A stretch of 64,000 bases of DNA, taken from positions 4,154,001 to 4,218,000 of the forward strand of contig NZ_CP197417.1 of assembly GCF_052161615.1 (NCBI RefSeq), given 5' to 3'. Below are positions 53,032 to 62,618 of this stretch, in pieces. Position 1 is the stretch's first letter. Each line of letters begins with the position of its first letter. The notes below the pieces were generated by a model that searched no databases, was not told where the DNA came from, and worked only from the letters and a program-made list of their open reading frames with translations. The translations under genes were made by a program, and so were the position numbers. This DNA is from Aeoliella sp052161615. Lineage in GTDB: Bacteria > Planctomycetota > Planctomycetia > Pirellulales > Lacipirellulaceae.

Positions 53032-55454
53032 TGCGGCTTGTTCGCTTTAGGAGAACGCGAACCCGCTGTCGAGGCACCATTGCGACTTGGTTCCGGCAAC
53101 CGCGTGACTTCGCTCGATGCCGTGAGCTTTGTGAGCGTCATTAGCAGCTCTTCGCTCGTCGCGGGTATCGACAGCGGAAGTGGTTGGCCGTGGGCCACGA
53201 ACGACAACGCATGCCGCGCCGCGAGCCACACGGCTAGCCCCAGCATTAGCGGTGGCTCGCCTACCGCTTTACTCAAACGGACATTCTTCTGGTGCTTGGG
53301 ATTGTCGATGAAATCGACGTTCAGAGTGCGAGGCAAGTCCGTGATGTTGGGAATCTTGTAGGTAGTGGGTCCGGTTGAAAGCAAAGCCCCGCGATCGTTG
53401 TAACAAAGCTCCTCATTCGTCACCCAGCCAACTCCCTGGATGAACCCACCAATGACTTGCCCCCGATCGATCCCGGGATTGATCATCCGACCAATGTCCA
53501 TCAACAGATCGGCTCGGTCGAATACGAGCTCTCCAGTGAACCGGTCGATGGTCACCTCAGCCACCGCGGCACCCGTAGTGAAATAGAAGAACGGATTGCC
53601 TCGCCCCGTTTCGCGGTTGTAGTCGACACCAGGGGTGGCAAAGAAACCGCGGGCCCCCAGGTCGAAGCGTTCGCGGCGAGCGTTGGCGCAGAAATCGGCG
53701 AACTCGATTCGTCGAGTGGTTTCCGGATCGCGATCGTCGTAGACGTATCCGCCGGCAATCTGAATGTTGTCCGGCGAGGCGACGAGTCCACGCTCGGCAT
53801 TGGCCAGCAGCGCGGCCCCGTACGCCCGCATCCGCTCCTTAATCTGGCGACACGCATCGAGGGCCGCTGCACCATTAAGATCCGTGCCGGCGCTCGCGGC
53901 GGTGGGGGACGTATTGTTGTTCTTCTCGGTCGAGGTAGTCATCATACGCACCATCGACACCGGCAAGCCAAACTCGTCGGCGACCATCTGCCGGAGCTTG
54001 GTGTTGAGCCCTTGCCCCATCTCAGTGCCACCGGTCGACACCTGCACGGTGCCATCGGTGTAGACGTTGACCAGCGCGTTCGCTTGGTTCAGGAATTTGG
54101 TGGTGAACGAAATGCCGAATTTCACCATCGAAACCGAAATGCCCTTAAGGTGCGTCGCGCTCTTGGTGCTGAACTCTTCGATAGCCGCACGCCGTGCGCG
54201 ATAATCCGACGAGTCGATAAGTTGTTCGAGAGTTTCCCCCAGTAAATGATCGCGGACGATCTGCCCGTAGTGCGTGACGCTCCGCTCGGGGTCGCCGTCG
54301 CGGTAGACGTTTCGAAGTCGCACGTCCGCCGCGTCCAAGTCAAGCTTCCGAGCGATCTCGTCCAGGCAGTGCTCAATCACCGCAAGTCCCTGAGGTCCGC
54401 CGAACCCGCGAAACGCGGTATTGGGTGGCAGGTTGGTGCGGCAGACCTGGCCGGACACTCTCATCAGTGGAATGTGGTACGCGTTGTCCGCGTGCAGCAT
54501 CGTCCGTTCGAGCACGGCTGTGGATAGGTCGGCGAAGGCCCCGCCATTGGAATGAAAGTCGAACTCCGCCGCGATCAGTCGCCCCGTGGCGTCGAACGCC
54601 ACGCGATAGTCGGTCTGGTACTGATGGCGTTTGCCCGTGATGCACATGTCGTCGAGCCGCGACAATACCATGCGAGCAGGACGATTCGTGGTACGGGCGA
54701 CCATCGCCGCCATCACGGCGGTGAGCGCCGACTGCGTTTCCTTGCCGCCGAATCCGCCACCCATCCGCGGGCACTCGCACACCACCTGGTGCATGCCAAG
54801 CCCAAGCGCCTCGGCCACGACGGCCTGCGTCTCTGTGGGATTCTGTGTGGACGACAGAACGCGGATCCCGCCGCCATCGGCAGGCTCGGCCAGCGCGGCC
54901 TGCGTCTCAAAGTAAAACTGTTCCTGCCCATTGGAATGAAAGCGACCTTCGATCACATGCGGCGCCGCCTTGAACGCGTCACGCACGACCTCAGGATCTT
55001 CTGCACCGAGGCTCGCCATCTGTCGTCGAGGACCAATGTACGAATTGCACGCAATGGCTTGGTCGATAGTGAGTATCGGCGATTGCTCTTCGACTTCGAG
55101 CTTCACGAGCTTACGCGCGGCATCGGCCGCGGATTTCGAATCGGCACCGATGGCCACCACCGGTTGGCCGATGTACGAGATTTCGTCTTCAACTAAGAAG
55201 GGCTCGTCAACGATGATGGGACCGAAGTGATTCGGTCCGGCGAGGTCGTTATGCGTCAGCAGGCACCGCACGCCGGGGACCTTGGCCGCTTCGGTTAGAT
55301 CAATCGATTTGAGTCGGCCCGCGGCGACTGGTGAGCCCACGAAGGTTACGTACAACTCGCGTTCACGCCGCGGAAGGTCGTCGATGTAGGCCGCCGTGCC
55401 GGTAACGTGACCGATGGCCGAATCGTGAGGCAGAGGTTTCCCAACTTCCGTCAT
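53028..55454 (-). CDS. xdhB: Xanthine dehydrogenase molybdopterin-binding subunit XdhB
   Basis: An 808-aa protein from ATG 55454 (MTEVGKPLPHDSAIGHVTGT). It has the aldehyde oxidase/xanthine dehydrogenase hammerhead and the Moco domains: GQEQFYFETQAALAEP, CPRMGGGFGGKETQ, FRGFGGPQGLAVIEHCLDEI, VSTGGTEMGQGLNTKLRQMV, and the late ALLSTGPTTYKIPNITDLPR and KAVGEPPLMLG, whose Glu is the catalytic type. It hydroxylates hypoxanthine and xanthine to urate. The ATG lies 1 base after the xdhA stop codon. Confidence 0.95.
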   Translation of the reverse strand: MTEVGKPLPHDSAIGHVTGTAAYIDDLPRRERELYVTFVGSPVAAGRLKSIDLTEAAKVPGVRCLLTHNDLAGPNHFGPIIVDEPFLVEDEISYIGQPVVAIGADSKSAADAARKLVKLEVEEQSPILTIDQAIACNSYIGPRRQMASLGAEDPEVVRDAFKAAPHVIEGRFHSNGQEQFYFETQAALAEPADGGGIRVLSSTQNPTETQAVVAEALGLGMHQVVCECPRMGGGFGGKETQSALTAVMAAMVARTTNRPARMVLSRLDDMCITGKRHQYQTDYRVAFDATGRLIAAEFDFHSNGGAFADLSTAVLERTMLHADNAYHIPLMRVSGQVCRTNLPPNTAFRGFGGPQGLAVIEHCLDEIARKLDLDAADVRLRNVYRDGDPERSVTHYGQIVRDHLLGETLEQLIDSSDYRARRAAIEEFSTKSATHLKGISVSMVKFGISFTTKFLNQANALVNVYTDGTVQVSTGGTEMGQGLNTKLRQMVADEFGLPVSMVRMMTTSTEKNNNTSPTAASAGTDLNGAAALDACRQIKERMRAYGAALLANAERGLVASPDNIQIAGGYVYDDRDPETTRRIEFADFCANARRERFDLGARGFFATPGVDYNRETGRGNPFFYFTTGAAVAEVTIDRFTGELVFDRADLLMDIGRMINPGIDRGQVIGGFIQGVGWVTNEELCYNDRGALLSTGPTTYKIPNITDLPRTLNVDFIDNPKHQKNVRLSKAVGEPPLMLGLAVWLAARHALSFVAHGQPLPLSIPATSEELLMTLTKLTASSEVTRLPEPSRNGASTAGSRSPKANKPQ

Positions 55455-55455
55455 G

Positions 55456-56955
55456 TCAGGCCCCCGATCCCTGGAGTTCGACCTGCAAGTCGTGGAAGCA
55501 CTTCGAAAACAGGTTCTCAACCAGTTGCAAACGGTAGTCAGCGGCTCCGCGGACATCGGAGATTGGCTTGATTTCGGTTCGCGCGATACGACCCGCTTCT
55601 CGCATGGATTCAAGCGTTAACGCCCTGCCGACTAGCGATTGCTCAGCGTCGCCTAAACGGACCACGACCGGCCCCACACCGCCGGCCGCAATCCGAGCCT
55701 CGACGACTTTGCCGTTCGATTCTCGCACCCAAAACGCCGCGGTCACCGTGCTGATGTCCATGTCGCGACGTTTTGAGACCTTGTACAGCCGCAATTCGAC
55801 ATCGGCGGGCGGTAGCGGTGTGTCGATAGAAACGAGCACTTCGCCTGACTTAAGATCGAGCTCTTTGTAGCCGAGATAGAAGTCGCTGATCGCCACCACT
55901 CGCTCGCGACGGGCCGAACTCAGCTTCAATGTAGATTCGCAGACCAGATGAAACGGAATCGAATCGGCAATCGGCGAAGCATTCATTAAGTTCCCGGCGA
56001 GGGTCCCCGCGTGGCGAATCTGAGGGCTGCCGAAACGCTCGAGAACCTCCGCGTACTGCGGCGCGTGTTCGCGAACCACGGGTAGGATGTCGCTCCAACG
56101 GGCGGTGGCTCCGATGACAAGTTGATTGTCCTCAACTCGTACTTCACGTAGTTCGTCGATCGCGCCGGTGTAGATCACTTGTTGCGGCGTGAACTTTCCG
56201 TGGTTGTAGTGGACGCCCAGGTCCGTCGCACCAGCGACCAAGCGTGCCTCGGGAAACTTGCTTCGCCCGGCGAGCAGGTCGTCTATCGACTTCGGTATCG
56301 CGACCACCGGTGCGGGCGAACCATTCGCGACGTGGTTCGGGGCAATCTCCACTGCATCGCTCGCTAACGCTTTCAAGGCGTCAATCAATGCCTTGCTGCC
56401 GTACCGACTGCCAAGCCGCTCGATGGCTTCCGGCGCGATCGACTGGGCAGCGTCGAGAATCTGCTGGTAGCCTGTGCAACGGCACAGATTACCCGAGAGC
56501 CCGCTACGGAGCTGCTCGCTGTGGAAGCAGCCCGTAGCTCCTTCGGCGGCATGCTCCTCGGCGACGCCGTGTAGTGCCATGACAAAACCTGGTGTGCAGA
56601 AACCGCACTGGCTGCCATGTCCGTCGACCATTGCCGACTGGATCGCGGTAAGCTCTGGAGTACCTCCAAGGCCTTCGACCGTCACCACGTGCCGGCCATC
56701 CATCTGAAACACAAAAGCGATGCAGGCGTCGATGGTCCTGTAGACCAACTCATGGCCATTCGCCGCCAGTTCACCCACCAGCACCGTGCAGGCCCCGCAA
56801 TCTCCCTCGGCGCAAGCGATCTTGGTGCCCGTGAGGCGGGTACTGTCCTCTTCGCCTAAAGCGAGCCGCAGGTAATCCGATAGAGTTCGGAGGGCGGTGG
56901 CGGCATCCGCTGTACGGCGAACACCATTCACATAGAAGACGACGTGATCTCGCAT
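55456..56955 (-). CDS. xdhA: Xanthine dehydrogenase FeS/FAD subunit XdhA
   Basis: The 499-aa protein has a plant-type [2Fe-2S] domain (C48, C53, C56 in CAEGDCGACTVLVGE, and C78), a second [2Fe-2S] domain (SQCGFCTPGFVMALHG, LSGNLCRCTGYQQILD), an FAD-binding domain (EARLVAGATDLGVHYNHGKF, GTLAGNLMNASPIADSIPFH) and a C-terminal CO-dehydrogenase-flavoprotein-like domain (TVTAAFWVRESNGKVVEARI). It passes electrons from the Mo site to NAD+. First gene of the xdh operon, divergent from the allantoate amidohydrolase gene. Confidence 0.95.
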   Translation of the reverse strand: MRDHVVFYVNGVRRTADAATALRTLSDYLRLALGEEDSTRLTGTKIACAEGDCGACTVLVGELAANGHELVYRTIDACIAFVFQMDGRHVVTVEGLGGTPELTAIQSAMVDGHGSQCGFCTPGFVMALHGVAEEHAAEGATGCFHSEQLRSGLSGNLCRCTGYQQILDAAQSIAPEAIERLGSRYGSKALIDALKALASDAVEIAPNHVANGSPAPVVAIPKSIDDLLAGRSKFPEARLVAGATDLGVHYNHGKFTPQQVIYTGAIDELREVRVEDNQLVIGATARWSDILPVVREHAPQYAEVLERFGSPQIRHAGTLAGNLMNASPIADSIPFHLVCESTLKLSSARRERVVAISDFYLGYKELDLKSGEVLVSIDTPLPPADVELRLYKVSKRRDMDISTVTAAFWVRESNGKVVEARIAAGGVGPVVVRLGDAEQSLVGRALTLESMREAGRIARTEIKPISDVRGAADYRLQLVENLFSKCFHDLQVELQGSGA

Positions 56956-57012
56956 GGCGAAGCGGGGTCCCCGGGAGTGGGAGTCTATGGATCTGCGCCC
57001 GCCACAGGCAGA

Positions 57013-57041
57013 TTGTCACAAGTATTTTTGGCAACTAGGCT
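57013..57041 (+). promoter_or_regulatory. Candidate promoter for the ureide operon
   Basis: TTGTCA and TAGGCT have 17 bases between them, in an AT-richer stretch about 80 bp before the allantoate amidohydrolase start. The intergenic space 56956-57121 must also serve xdhA on the other strand. The boxes are imperfect. Confidence 0.3.
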
Positions 57042-57121
57042 TATATCGTGTCTACCTAATAACTTAGAATTCGCGGCACGCACCGTCAACGCGCATTGTC
57101 CCTCAATTCCACACATTCCCA

Positions 57122-58372
57122 ATGAGCGATTTGGCAAGCACCTTGGCCGCCTCCGTCATGTCGCGCTGCGACGAGCTGGGCACCTGCTCGGAGGAAGCTG
57201 GCCGCATTACGCGCCGCTACCTCAGCGAGCCAATGCACGCCGTGCACGCGCGGGTGAGCGAATGGATGCGCGAAGCCGGCCTGGAAGTACGCGTGGACGA
57301 TGCGGGGAACATCGTCGGCCGTCGCGAGGGTCGCTGCAGCAAGGTGCTGATCGTTGGTTCGCACCTCGACTCGGTTCCTGGTGCCGGGCGTTACGATGGC
57401 GTGCTAGGGGTGATGGTCGGCGTTGCGGTGGCCGAAGCGCTCCGGCACGAAGAATTGCCATTCTGCTTGGACGTGATTGGTTTCAGCGAAGAAGAAGGCA
57501 TAAGGTATCGAATGCCGTACCTCGGAAGTGCTGCGGTAGCGGGGCGTTTCGACGAGGCTTGGCTCGAACGTTTTGACGACGAGGGAATTTCCCTGCGAAG
57601 CTGTCTCTCTCGGTTCGGCCTTCAGCCCGATAATCTGAGTCAATCTGCGTACGATCCGGGCGAGGTGGTCGGATACTTCGAGCCCCACGTCGAGCAAGGC
57701 CCCGTGCTCGAGCGTGCCGATGTACCGTTGGGGGTGGTCACTGGCATTGCAGGGCAGAGTCGTTTGAGGCTCGAATTTGTGGGCGAACCCGGGCACGCCG
57801 GCACGACGCCAATGGCAGACCGGAGCGATGCCCTCGTGGCCGCAGCAACGTTCATTGGTAAAGTCCGCGAGGTCGCCGCAGGCCTCGCAGGACTTCGGGC
57901 GACGGTCGGCAGCGTGCAGGTCGCACCCAACGCTCCCAACGTCATCCCAGGCCGCGTGGAGCTGTCACTTGACGTGCGGCATCTGGACAACGCCGTTCGG
58001 TTGGCGGGAATTCGCGAGCTGCTGGAAGCGGCCGAACAGTCGGCTGAAGGCGAAAACTGTCGGTTCCGGCTACTCGAAGACAACTCGCAGAACGCGGTCG
58101 CAGCGGACGGACGAATGATGTTCGCCCTGGAAGAGACCATTGCCGAATGCGGCTATCCCGTACTTCAACTCGAGAGCGGCGCGGGTCACGACGCGGTGAT
58201 CATGGGGCAATCGTTCCCGATGGCCATGCTGTTCCTGCGTCACCCCGGAGGCATCAGTCATCATCCAGACGAACGCGTGCTGGTCGAGGACGTAGCAGTG
58301 GCAATCGCCGTGATAACGCGTTACGTTTTGAAGCTAGCCGATCAATTCTCCAACTTAGAATCAACATCATGA
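57122..58372 (+). CDS. Allantoate amidohydrolase
   Basis: A 416-aa M20-family amidohydrolase. Metal ligands are seen as H81 (GSHLDSV), D92 (GRYDGVLG), the E123-E125 run (FSEEEGIR), H189 (EPHVEQGP) and the late GISHHPDE His; GEPGHAGTTPMADRSD marks the dimerisation domain. This is the N-carbamoyl-amidohydrolase group to which AllC and plant AAH belong. In context it converts allantoate to ureidoglycine, CO2 and ammonia. Its stop overlaps the next start (ATGA), the first of three tightly coupled ureide genes. Confidence 0.88.
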   Translation: MSDLASTLAASVMSRCDELGTCSEEAGRITRRYLSEPMHAVHARVSEWMREAGLEVRVDDAGNIVGRREGRCSKVLIVGSHLDSVPGAGRYDGVLGVMVGVAVAEALRHEELPFCLDVIGFSEEEGIRYRMPYLGSAAVAGRFDEAWLERFDDEGISLRSCLSRFGLQPDNLSQSAYDPGEVVGYFEPHVEQGPVLERADVPLGVVTGIAGQSRLRLEFVGEPGHAGTTPMADRSDALVAAATFIGKVREVAAGLAGLRATVGSVQVAPNAPNVIPGRVELSLDVRHLDNAVRLAGIRELLEAAEQSAEGENCRFRLLEDNSQNAVAADGRMMFALEETIAECGYPVLQLESGAGHDAVIMGQSFPMAMLFLRHPGGISHHPDERVLVEDVAVAIAVITRYVLKLADQFSNLESTS

Positions 58373-59133
58373 CAAGCAAGATGCTTTTCGGCGAAACACG
58401 GACGCGTGTCGAACGCGACCACGCACTGATTGGTCTCGACAGCCACGTCCCGTCGCCGCTAGTGGGCTGGGAGAATACGCAGGGCGTGGTGCTTATCAGC
58501 CCCGCGATGCGGGGTGGGTCGGGCGGTCCAAGGTTCGCGCAGTACCTGGTGAGGGGCTCTGAGGGCAGCCGAACCACAGGGGCGGCCCCAGGAGTGCAGC
58601 GTCTCGTCTACGTCTTGGCTGGCACCTCGACAATGGATGGCAAACCGCTCGCCACGGACAGCTTCGCGTGGTTGCCGCCGGATTCGAAGTACGATCTAAG
58701 CGTGCCGCAAGACTGCGAGCTGCTTGTTTTTGAGAAGCTGTACCAACCGCTCGAAGGAGTAGCAGTGCCGCGACAGGTTGTAGGCACACTGGCTGGCGCT
58801 CCGACAGCTCCGTTCTTAGGCGATCCCGACGCCATGCTCGCCACGCTCCTGCCCATCGAGCCGGGGTTCGACATGGCGGTGAACGTTTTCAATTACAAGT
58901 CGGGCGCAGCGCTGCCGTTCGTCGAGACGCATGTGATGGAACATGGACTCTACATGCGGTCGGGCATGGGAGTCTATCGGTTGGCGGAACGCTGGTACCC
59001 GGTTCAAACTGGGGACACCATCTGGATGGGTAGCTACTGCCCGCAGTGGTTCGTCGCGATGGGAAAGCAGCCGGCGAGTTATATTTACTACAAAGATATC
59101 CACCGCGATCCTCTGTTCCCGCCGATCTCATGA
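58369..59133 (+). CDS. (S)-ureidoglycine aminohydrolase
   Basis: The 254-aa bicupin shows the UGlyAH/AllE pattern: an N-terminal cupin (VQRLVYVLAGTSTMDGKPLA) and a C-terminal cupin with Mn ligands E186, H188, H192 (ETHVMEHGLYM) and Q226 (CPQWFVAMG), ending YYKDIHRDP. It releases ammonia from (S)-ureidoglycine to give (S)-ureidoglycolate. The start is the ATG at 58369 that overlaps the upstream stop codon; its own stop overlaps the following start. Confidence 0.93.
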   Translation: MTSKMLFGETRTRVERDHALIGLDSHVPSPLVGWENTQGVVLISPAMRGGSGGPRFAQYLVRGSEGSRTTGAAPGVQRLVYVLAGTSTMDGKPLATDSFAWLPPDSKYDLSVPQDCELLVFEKLYQPLEGVAVPRQVVGTLAGAPTAPFLGDPDAMLATLLPIEPGFDMAVNVFNYKSGAALPFVETHVMEHGLYMRSGMGVYRLAERWYPVQTGDTIWMGSYCPQWFVAMGKQPASYIYYKDIHRDPLFPPIS

Positions 59134-60386
59134 GCCTGCCAAGTCCCGTTACCGACATCGATAGGCTGATGGCCGAGCTTCATCAGCTCGCGTCGATCTC
59201 CGATGCGAGTGTGCCGCCGCCCGCAGTGACGCGGGTGGTGTTCACGCCCAAGGATCTTGAAGCCCGCGAGTACCTTCACGGGTTGTACCAGGATGCGGGA
59301 CTGGAGGTTCGCGTCGATGCCATCGGCAACATGTTCGCGCGGTGGCGAGGTTCGAAGCCCGACCTGCCTGCCGTCGGCACCGGTTCCCACACCGACGCCA
59401 TTCCCCACGCGGGAATGTACGACGGAACGGTCGGCGTGCTAGGAGGCCTTGAAGCAATTCGGTCCCTACAGCGAGCGGGCTTCCAACCACGTCGTTCGAT
59501 TGAAGTTGTTATGTTTACTTCGGAAGAACCGACACGGTTTGGCATCGGCTGCACGGGGAGTCGCCTAATGAGCGGTGCCCTGACACCGGACCTTTTGAGT
59601 CAGTTGCGCGATGGCGAGGGAGATGGCTACGACACGGTCCGCCGCGTCGCGGGTTTCCAAGGCGAACTGAAGGACTGCTTGCTCATGGACGAATACTACT
59701 CGGCGTTTATCGAGCTGCACATCGAACAAGGGCCAATGCTAGAGCAGGAGCAACTCGACATCGGAATCGTCACGGCAATCGCCGCCCCGGCAACCGCGGA
59801 GTTCACGGTAATGGGCGAGGGTGGGCACGCTGGAGGTGTGTTAATGCCTGCTCGCCGCGATGCACTGGCCGCGGCTTCTGAAATGATCCTCGCCATCGAA
59901 GCCCGCGCCAAAGGCAGTGTAAGCCCTGATCTAGTGGCCACCGTGGGCTGCGTCGATGTGCATCCTGGGGCGGTCAATTCCATCCCAAGCCGTGTGGTCT
60001 TTACACTCGACCTCCGCGACATTGATGGTGCGAACCGCGACCTGGTGCTTCGCGAGATTGGCGACCAAGTGGAAACCATCTCCAAGAGACGAAACGTGGA
60101 GGTTGAATGGCGAGTCCTAAACGCCGACCCCCCCGCCCTATCTGACCAGCGTGTTGTGGACGCCGTCGAGCGCGCCACCAACCGGTTGAAGCTGAGCTCC
60201 CGCAAGATGATCAGCCGAGCGTACCATGATTCACTGTTCATGGCCCGCGTGGCACCAATGGGCATGATCTTCATCCCCTGCCGCGGCGGCGTCTCGCATA
60301 GACCCGACGAGTACTCGTCGCCCGAGCAAATCAAAGCCGGCGTGGAAACACTCGCCATCACCCTGGCAGAACTTTCGAGTAGTTAA
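59130..60386 (+). CDS. Ureidoglycolate amidohydrolase, plant UAH type
   Basis: A 418-aa M20-family enzyme and paralog of the gene at 57122. Ligands are H87 (GTGSHTDA), D98 (GMYDGTVG), E132-E133 (FTSEEPTRFGI), H197 (IELHIEQGP) and a late His (GVSHRPDEYSS). The blocks TSEEPTRFGI, VTAIAAPA, GGHAGGVLMPARRDA, NADPPALSD and MISRAYHDSLFMARVAPMG match, as I recall it, plant ureidoglycolate amidohydrolase far better than AllC. It should hydrolyse ureidoglycolate to glyoxylate, CO2 and two ammonia. It overlaps the preceding stop (ATGA), completing the three-gene unit. Confidence 0.87.
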   Translation: MSLPSPVTDIDRLMAELHQLASISDASVPPPAVTRVVFTPKDLEAREYLHGLYQDAGLEVRVDAIGNMFARWRGSKPDLPAVGTGSHTDAIPHAGMYDGTVGVLGGLEAIRSLQRAGFQPRRSIEVVMFTSEEPTRFGIGCTGSRLMSGALTPDLLSQLRDGEGDGYDTVRRVAGFQGELKDCLLMDEYYSAFIELHIEQGPMLEQEQLDIGIVTAIAAPATAEFTVMGEGGHAGGVLMPARRDALAAASEMILAIEARAKGSVSPDLVATVGCVDVHPGAVNSIPSRVVFTLDLRDIDGANRDLVLREIGDQVETISKRRNVEVEWRVLNADPPALSDQRVVDAVERATNRLKLSSRKMISRAYHDSLFMARVAPMGMIFIPCRGGVSHRPDEYSSPEQIKAGVETLAITLAELSSS

Positions 60387-60390
60387 CGAC

Positions 60391-61242
60391 TCATCTCACC
60401 ACCGTGGCGGTGATGAAACCAAAGGGCTCGTCCGTGACGACGAACACCTCGTTCTGGTTCTCACGGCCAAACGGCGCTAAGTTCGCGAGCAGATGATGCT
60501 TGTTCGGCAGCGTGAGCGTGATCTCGCTGATCGCAGGTTCGGCGGCGAGCGCGGCTTGCCCCATAAAATACAGCGTCTCTTGGACGCTTCGGCTGTAGTG
60601 ATCGGTGAATCGCCTAACTAACGAATCTAGTATCCGCTGACGGGTCTCTGCAAAGTCGACTTCGAGCGTTGAATATCGCCAATTCGTCGACATTTCCGTC
60701 GCGAGGATGCGATCGTGCGTGTCGGGCAGCGTGCGGAATTCGCTTTGGTGGAAGTTCTCAAAGCCACTCTCGGTAGTCTTCGCAACGAGCAACTTTTTGA
60801 AACCGCTCATCACGATGGGGGCCTCGCCTCGGCTGCCTCGCACGATCGCTTGGGGAACCATCCGTTGCTTGGCAACAAACGAGTGGGGCGACTCACCCAA
60901 TCGATCCCACACGCGTTCGCTCAATCGCACCTTGCACTGCGAGACGTGGGAGTAACGCGACAGAAAGTCATTCGCCAAGACTAGCCCGAACGCCTCGATG
61001 GAGTGCATCGGGTCGTCTTTGGCAAGAACGTACACCGTGTTCTTGCAGGTGTCGGTCGCTACCACTAGGTGATTGTCACCATCGGTATAAGAAGGGGCAA
61101 AAGCACCTTCGAGTTCGATATCAACGGACACTTCCACGAACTCGTGGCGTTCTTCGTTGGCGGGGGCAAGCCGCGGGCGGCGGACCTTGCTCACGCGAAC
61201 GCGATGTTTTCCGTATCGATGCGAAGCCAAGCGGCCTGCCAT
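60391..61242 (-). CDS. Urate oxidase (uricase)
   Basis: A 283-aa cofactor-free uricase with two T-fold halves. Seen are YGKHRVRVSKVRRP with the likely catalytic Lys, ATDTCKNTVYVLAKD with its Thr partner, FGLVLANDFLSRYSHVSQCK, TTESGFENFHQSEFRTLPDT and the closing LTLPNKHHLLANLAPFG. It oxidises urate to 5-hydroxyisourate with O2, forming H2O2. It converges with the UAH gene (4-bp gap) and is divergent from allantoinase. Confidence 0.95.
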   Translation of the reverse strand: MAGRLASHRYGKHRVRVSKVRRPRLAPANEERHEFVEVSVDIELEGAFAPSYTDGDNHLVVATDTCKNTVYVLAKDDPMHSIEAFGLVLANDFLSRYSHVSQCKVRLSERVWDRLGESPHSFVAKQRMVPQAIVRGSRGEAPIVMSGFKKLLVAKTTESGFENFHQSEFRTLPDTHDRILATEMSTNWRYSTLEVDFAETRQRILDSLVRRFTDHYSRSVQETLYFMGQAALAAEPAISEITLTLPNKHHLLANLAPFGRENQNEVFVVTDEPFGFITATVVR

Positions 61243-61325
61243 GCCAACCTCCAGCGAGTCGTGGTATATTGCCTACGTTGCGATAAGCATGATAGTCGAC
61301 TCCGCCCGCAGTGCCACCCGAAGCC

Positions 61326-62618
61326 ATGCAGAATATCACGGAACTCGTGCTGAGCAGTCGGCGGGTCTTGACCGTTGATGGCGAGCGTCCCGCCACGATC
61401 CGCGTACAGGGAGGAAAGATCGTCGCAATTGAGCCGTACGATCCCAGTCAAGGCGAGGACCTCGGCTCACTGGCATTGATCCCGGGGCTCGTGGACACGC
61501 ATGTCCACTTCAACGAGCCGGGTCGAACCGAGTGGGAGGGTTTCGCGACCGGGACGGCCGCTGCGGCCGCGGGGGGCGTGACGCTCGCGGTCGACATGCC
61601 ACTTAACAGTTCGCCGGTAACGACCACCGCCGCGGCGCTCGCGGCGAAGCGGGCGGCCGCGGAAGGAAAGCTATCCATCGATGTTGGCTTCTACGGAGGT
61701 CTCGTGCCGGACAACGTTAGTGATATCGAGTCGTTGCTCGATGCTGGCGTGCTGGGCATCAAAGCATTTCTCTGCCATAGCGGCATCGACGAATTCCCTG
61801 CCGCCACCGAAAAAGAACTCCGCGCCGCAATGCCCTTGCTCGCCGCACGAGGCATCCCACTGCTAGCCCATGCAGAGATCGCTCGCGAGGCTCCCGCGAT
61901 GTACAACCCGCGTTCTTACGCCGACTACATGGCAAGCCGGCCCCCGGAGTTTGAGCGAGCAGCCATTGAGTTGCTGATCGATCTGTGCCGCGAGACAGGA
62001 TGCCCAACGCATATCGTCCATCTAGCAGATGCGGGTAGCTTACCAATGCTTCGCGATGCACAGTCAGAAGGACTGCCGCTTACTGTCGAAACTTGCCCGC
62101 ACTATCTCCACTTCGCGAGCGAGCAGATTCCCGACGGCGCATGCCAGTACAAGTGCGCCCCGCCAATTCGAGACGAGGCGAATCGCGAGGGGTTGTGGCA
62201 GGGACTAATCGATGGCACGATCGACTTCGTTGCCTCGGACCATTCCCCCTGCCCTCCAGCGGACAAACGCCTCGCGGAAGGTCGCTTCGATCTTGCTTGG
62301 GGAGGAATTAGCTCGATTCAGCTTTCGCTTCCTGTATTGTGGATGGACGCGTCGGCGCGTGGCGTTGACCTGGCGGAAGTAGTTCATTGGCTATCGACGG
62401 GGCCAGCGAAGCTCATTGGTCGACCGGCCGGAATTGCTGTAGGCTCCGAAGCGAACCTCGTGGTGTTCGATCCCAATGCCACATTCAAGGTCGACGCGCA
62501 AAGTCTCCGGCATCGTCACCCAATCACACCTTACGATGGTGAGACGCTACAATGCATCGTGCTTCGAACCTACCTCCGTGGCGAACTCGCTGCCCCGGGC
62601 AGAGGAGTCGCACTATGA
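61326..62618 (+). CDS. Allantoinase
   Basis: A protein of about 430 aa in the dihydroorotase/allantoinase amidohydrolase family, starting at the second Met (MQNITELVLSSRRVLTVDGE). Zinc ligands are H59 and H61 (GLVDTHVHFNEPGRTE), the carboxylated-lysine candidate K146 (LGIKAFLCHSG), later histidines in LLAHAEIA and THIVHLADAG, and the Asp in VASDHSPC. The NEPGRTEWEGF and AFLCHSGIDEFP segments favour allantoinase over dihydroorotase. It opens allantoin to allantoate and overlaps the OHCU decarboxylase start (ATGA). Confidence 0.93.
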   Translation: MQNITELVLSSRRVLTVDGERPATIRVQGGKIVAIEPYDPSQGEDLGSLALIPGLVDTHVHFNEPGRTEWEGFATGTAAAAAGGVTLAVDMPLNSSPVTTTAAALAAKRAAAEGKLSIDVGFYGGLVPDNVSDIESLLDAGVLGIKAFLCHSGIDEFPAATEKELRAAMPLLAARGIPLLAHAEIAREAPAMYNPRSYADYMASRPPEFERAAIELLIDLCRETGCPTHIVHLADAGSLPMLRDAQSEGLPLTVETCPHYLHFASEQIPDGACQYKCAPPIRDEANREGLWQGLIDGTIDFVASDHSPCPPADKRLAEGRFDLAWGGISSIQLSLPVLWMDASARGVDLAEVVHWLSTGPAKLIGRPAGIAVGSEANLVVFDPNATFKVDAQSLRHRHPITPYDGETLQCIVLRTYLRGELAAPGRGVAL

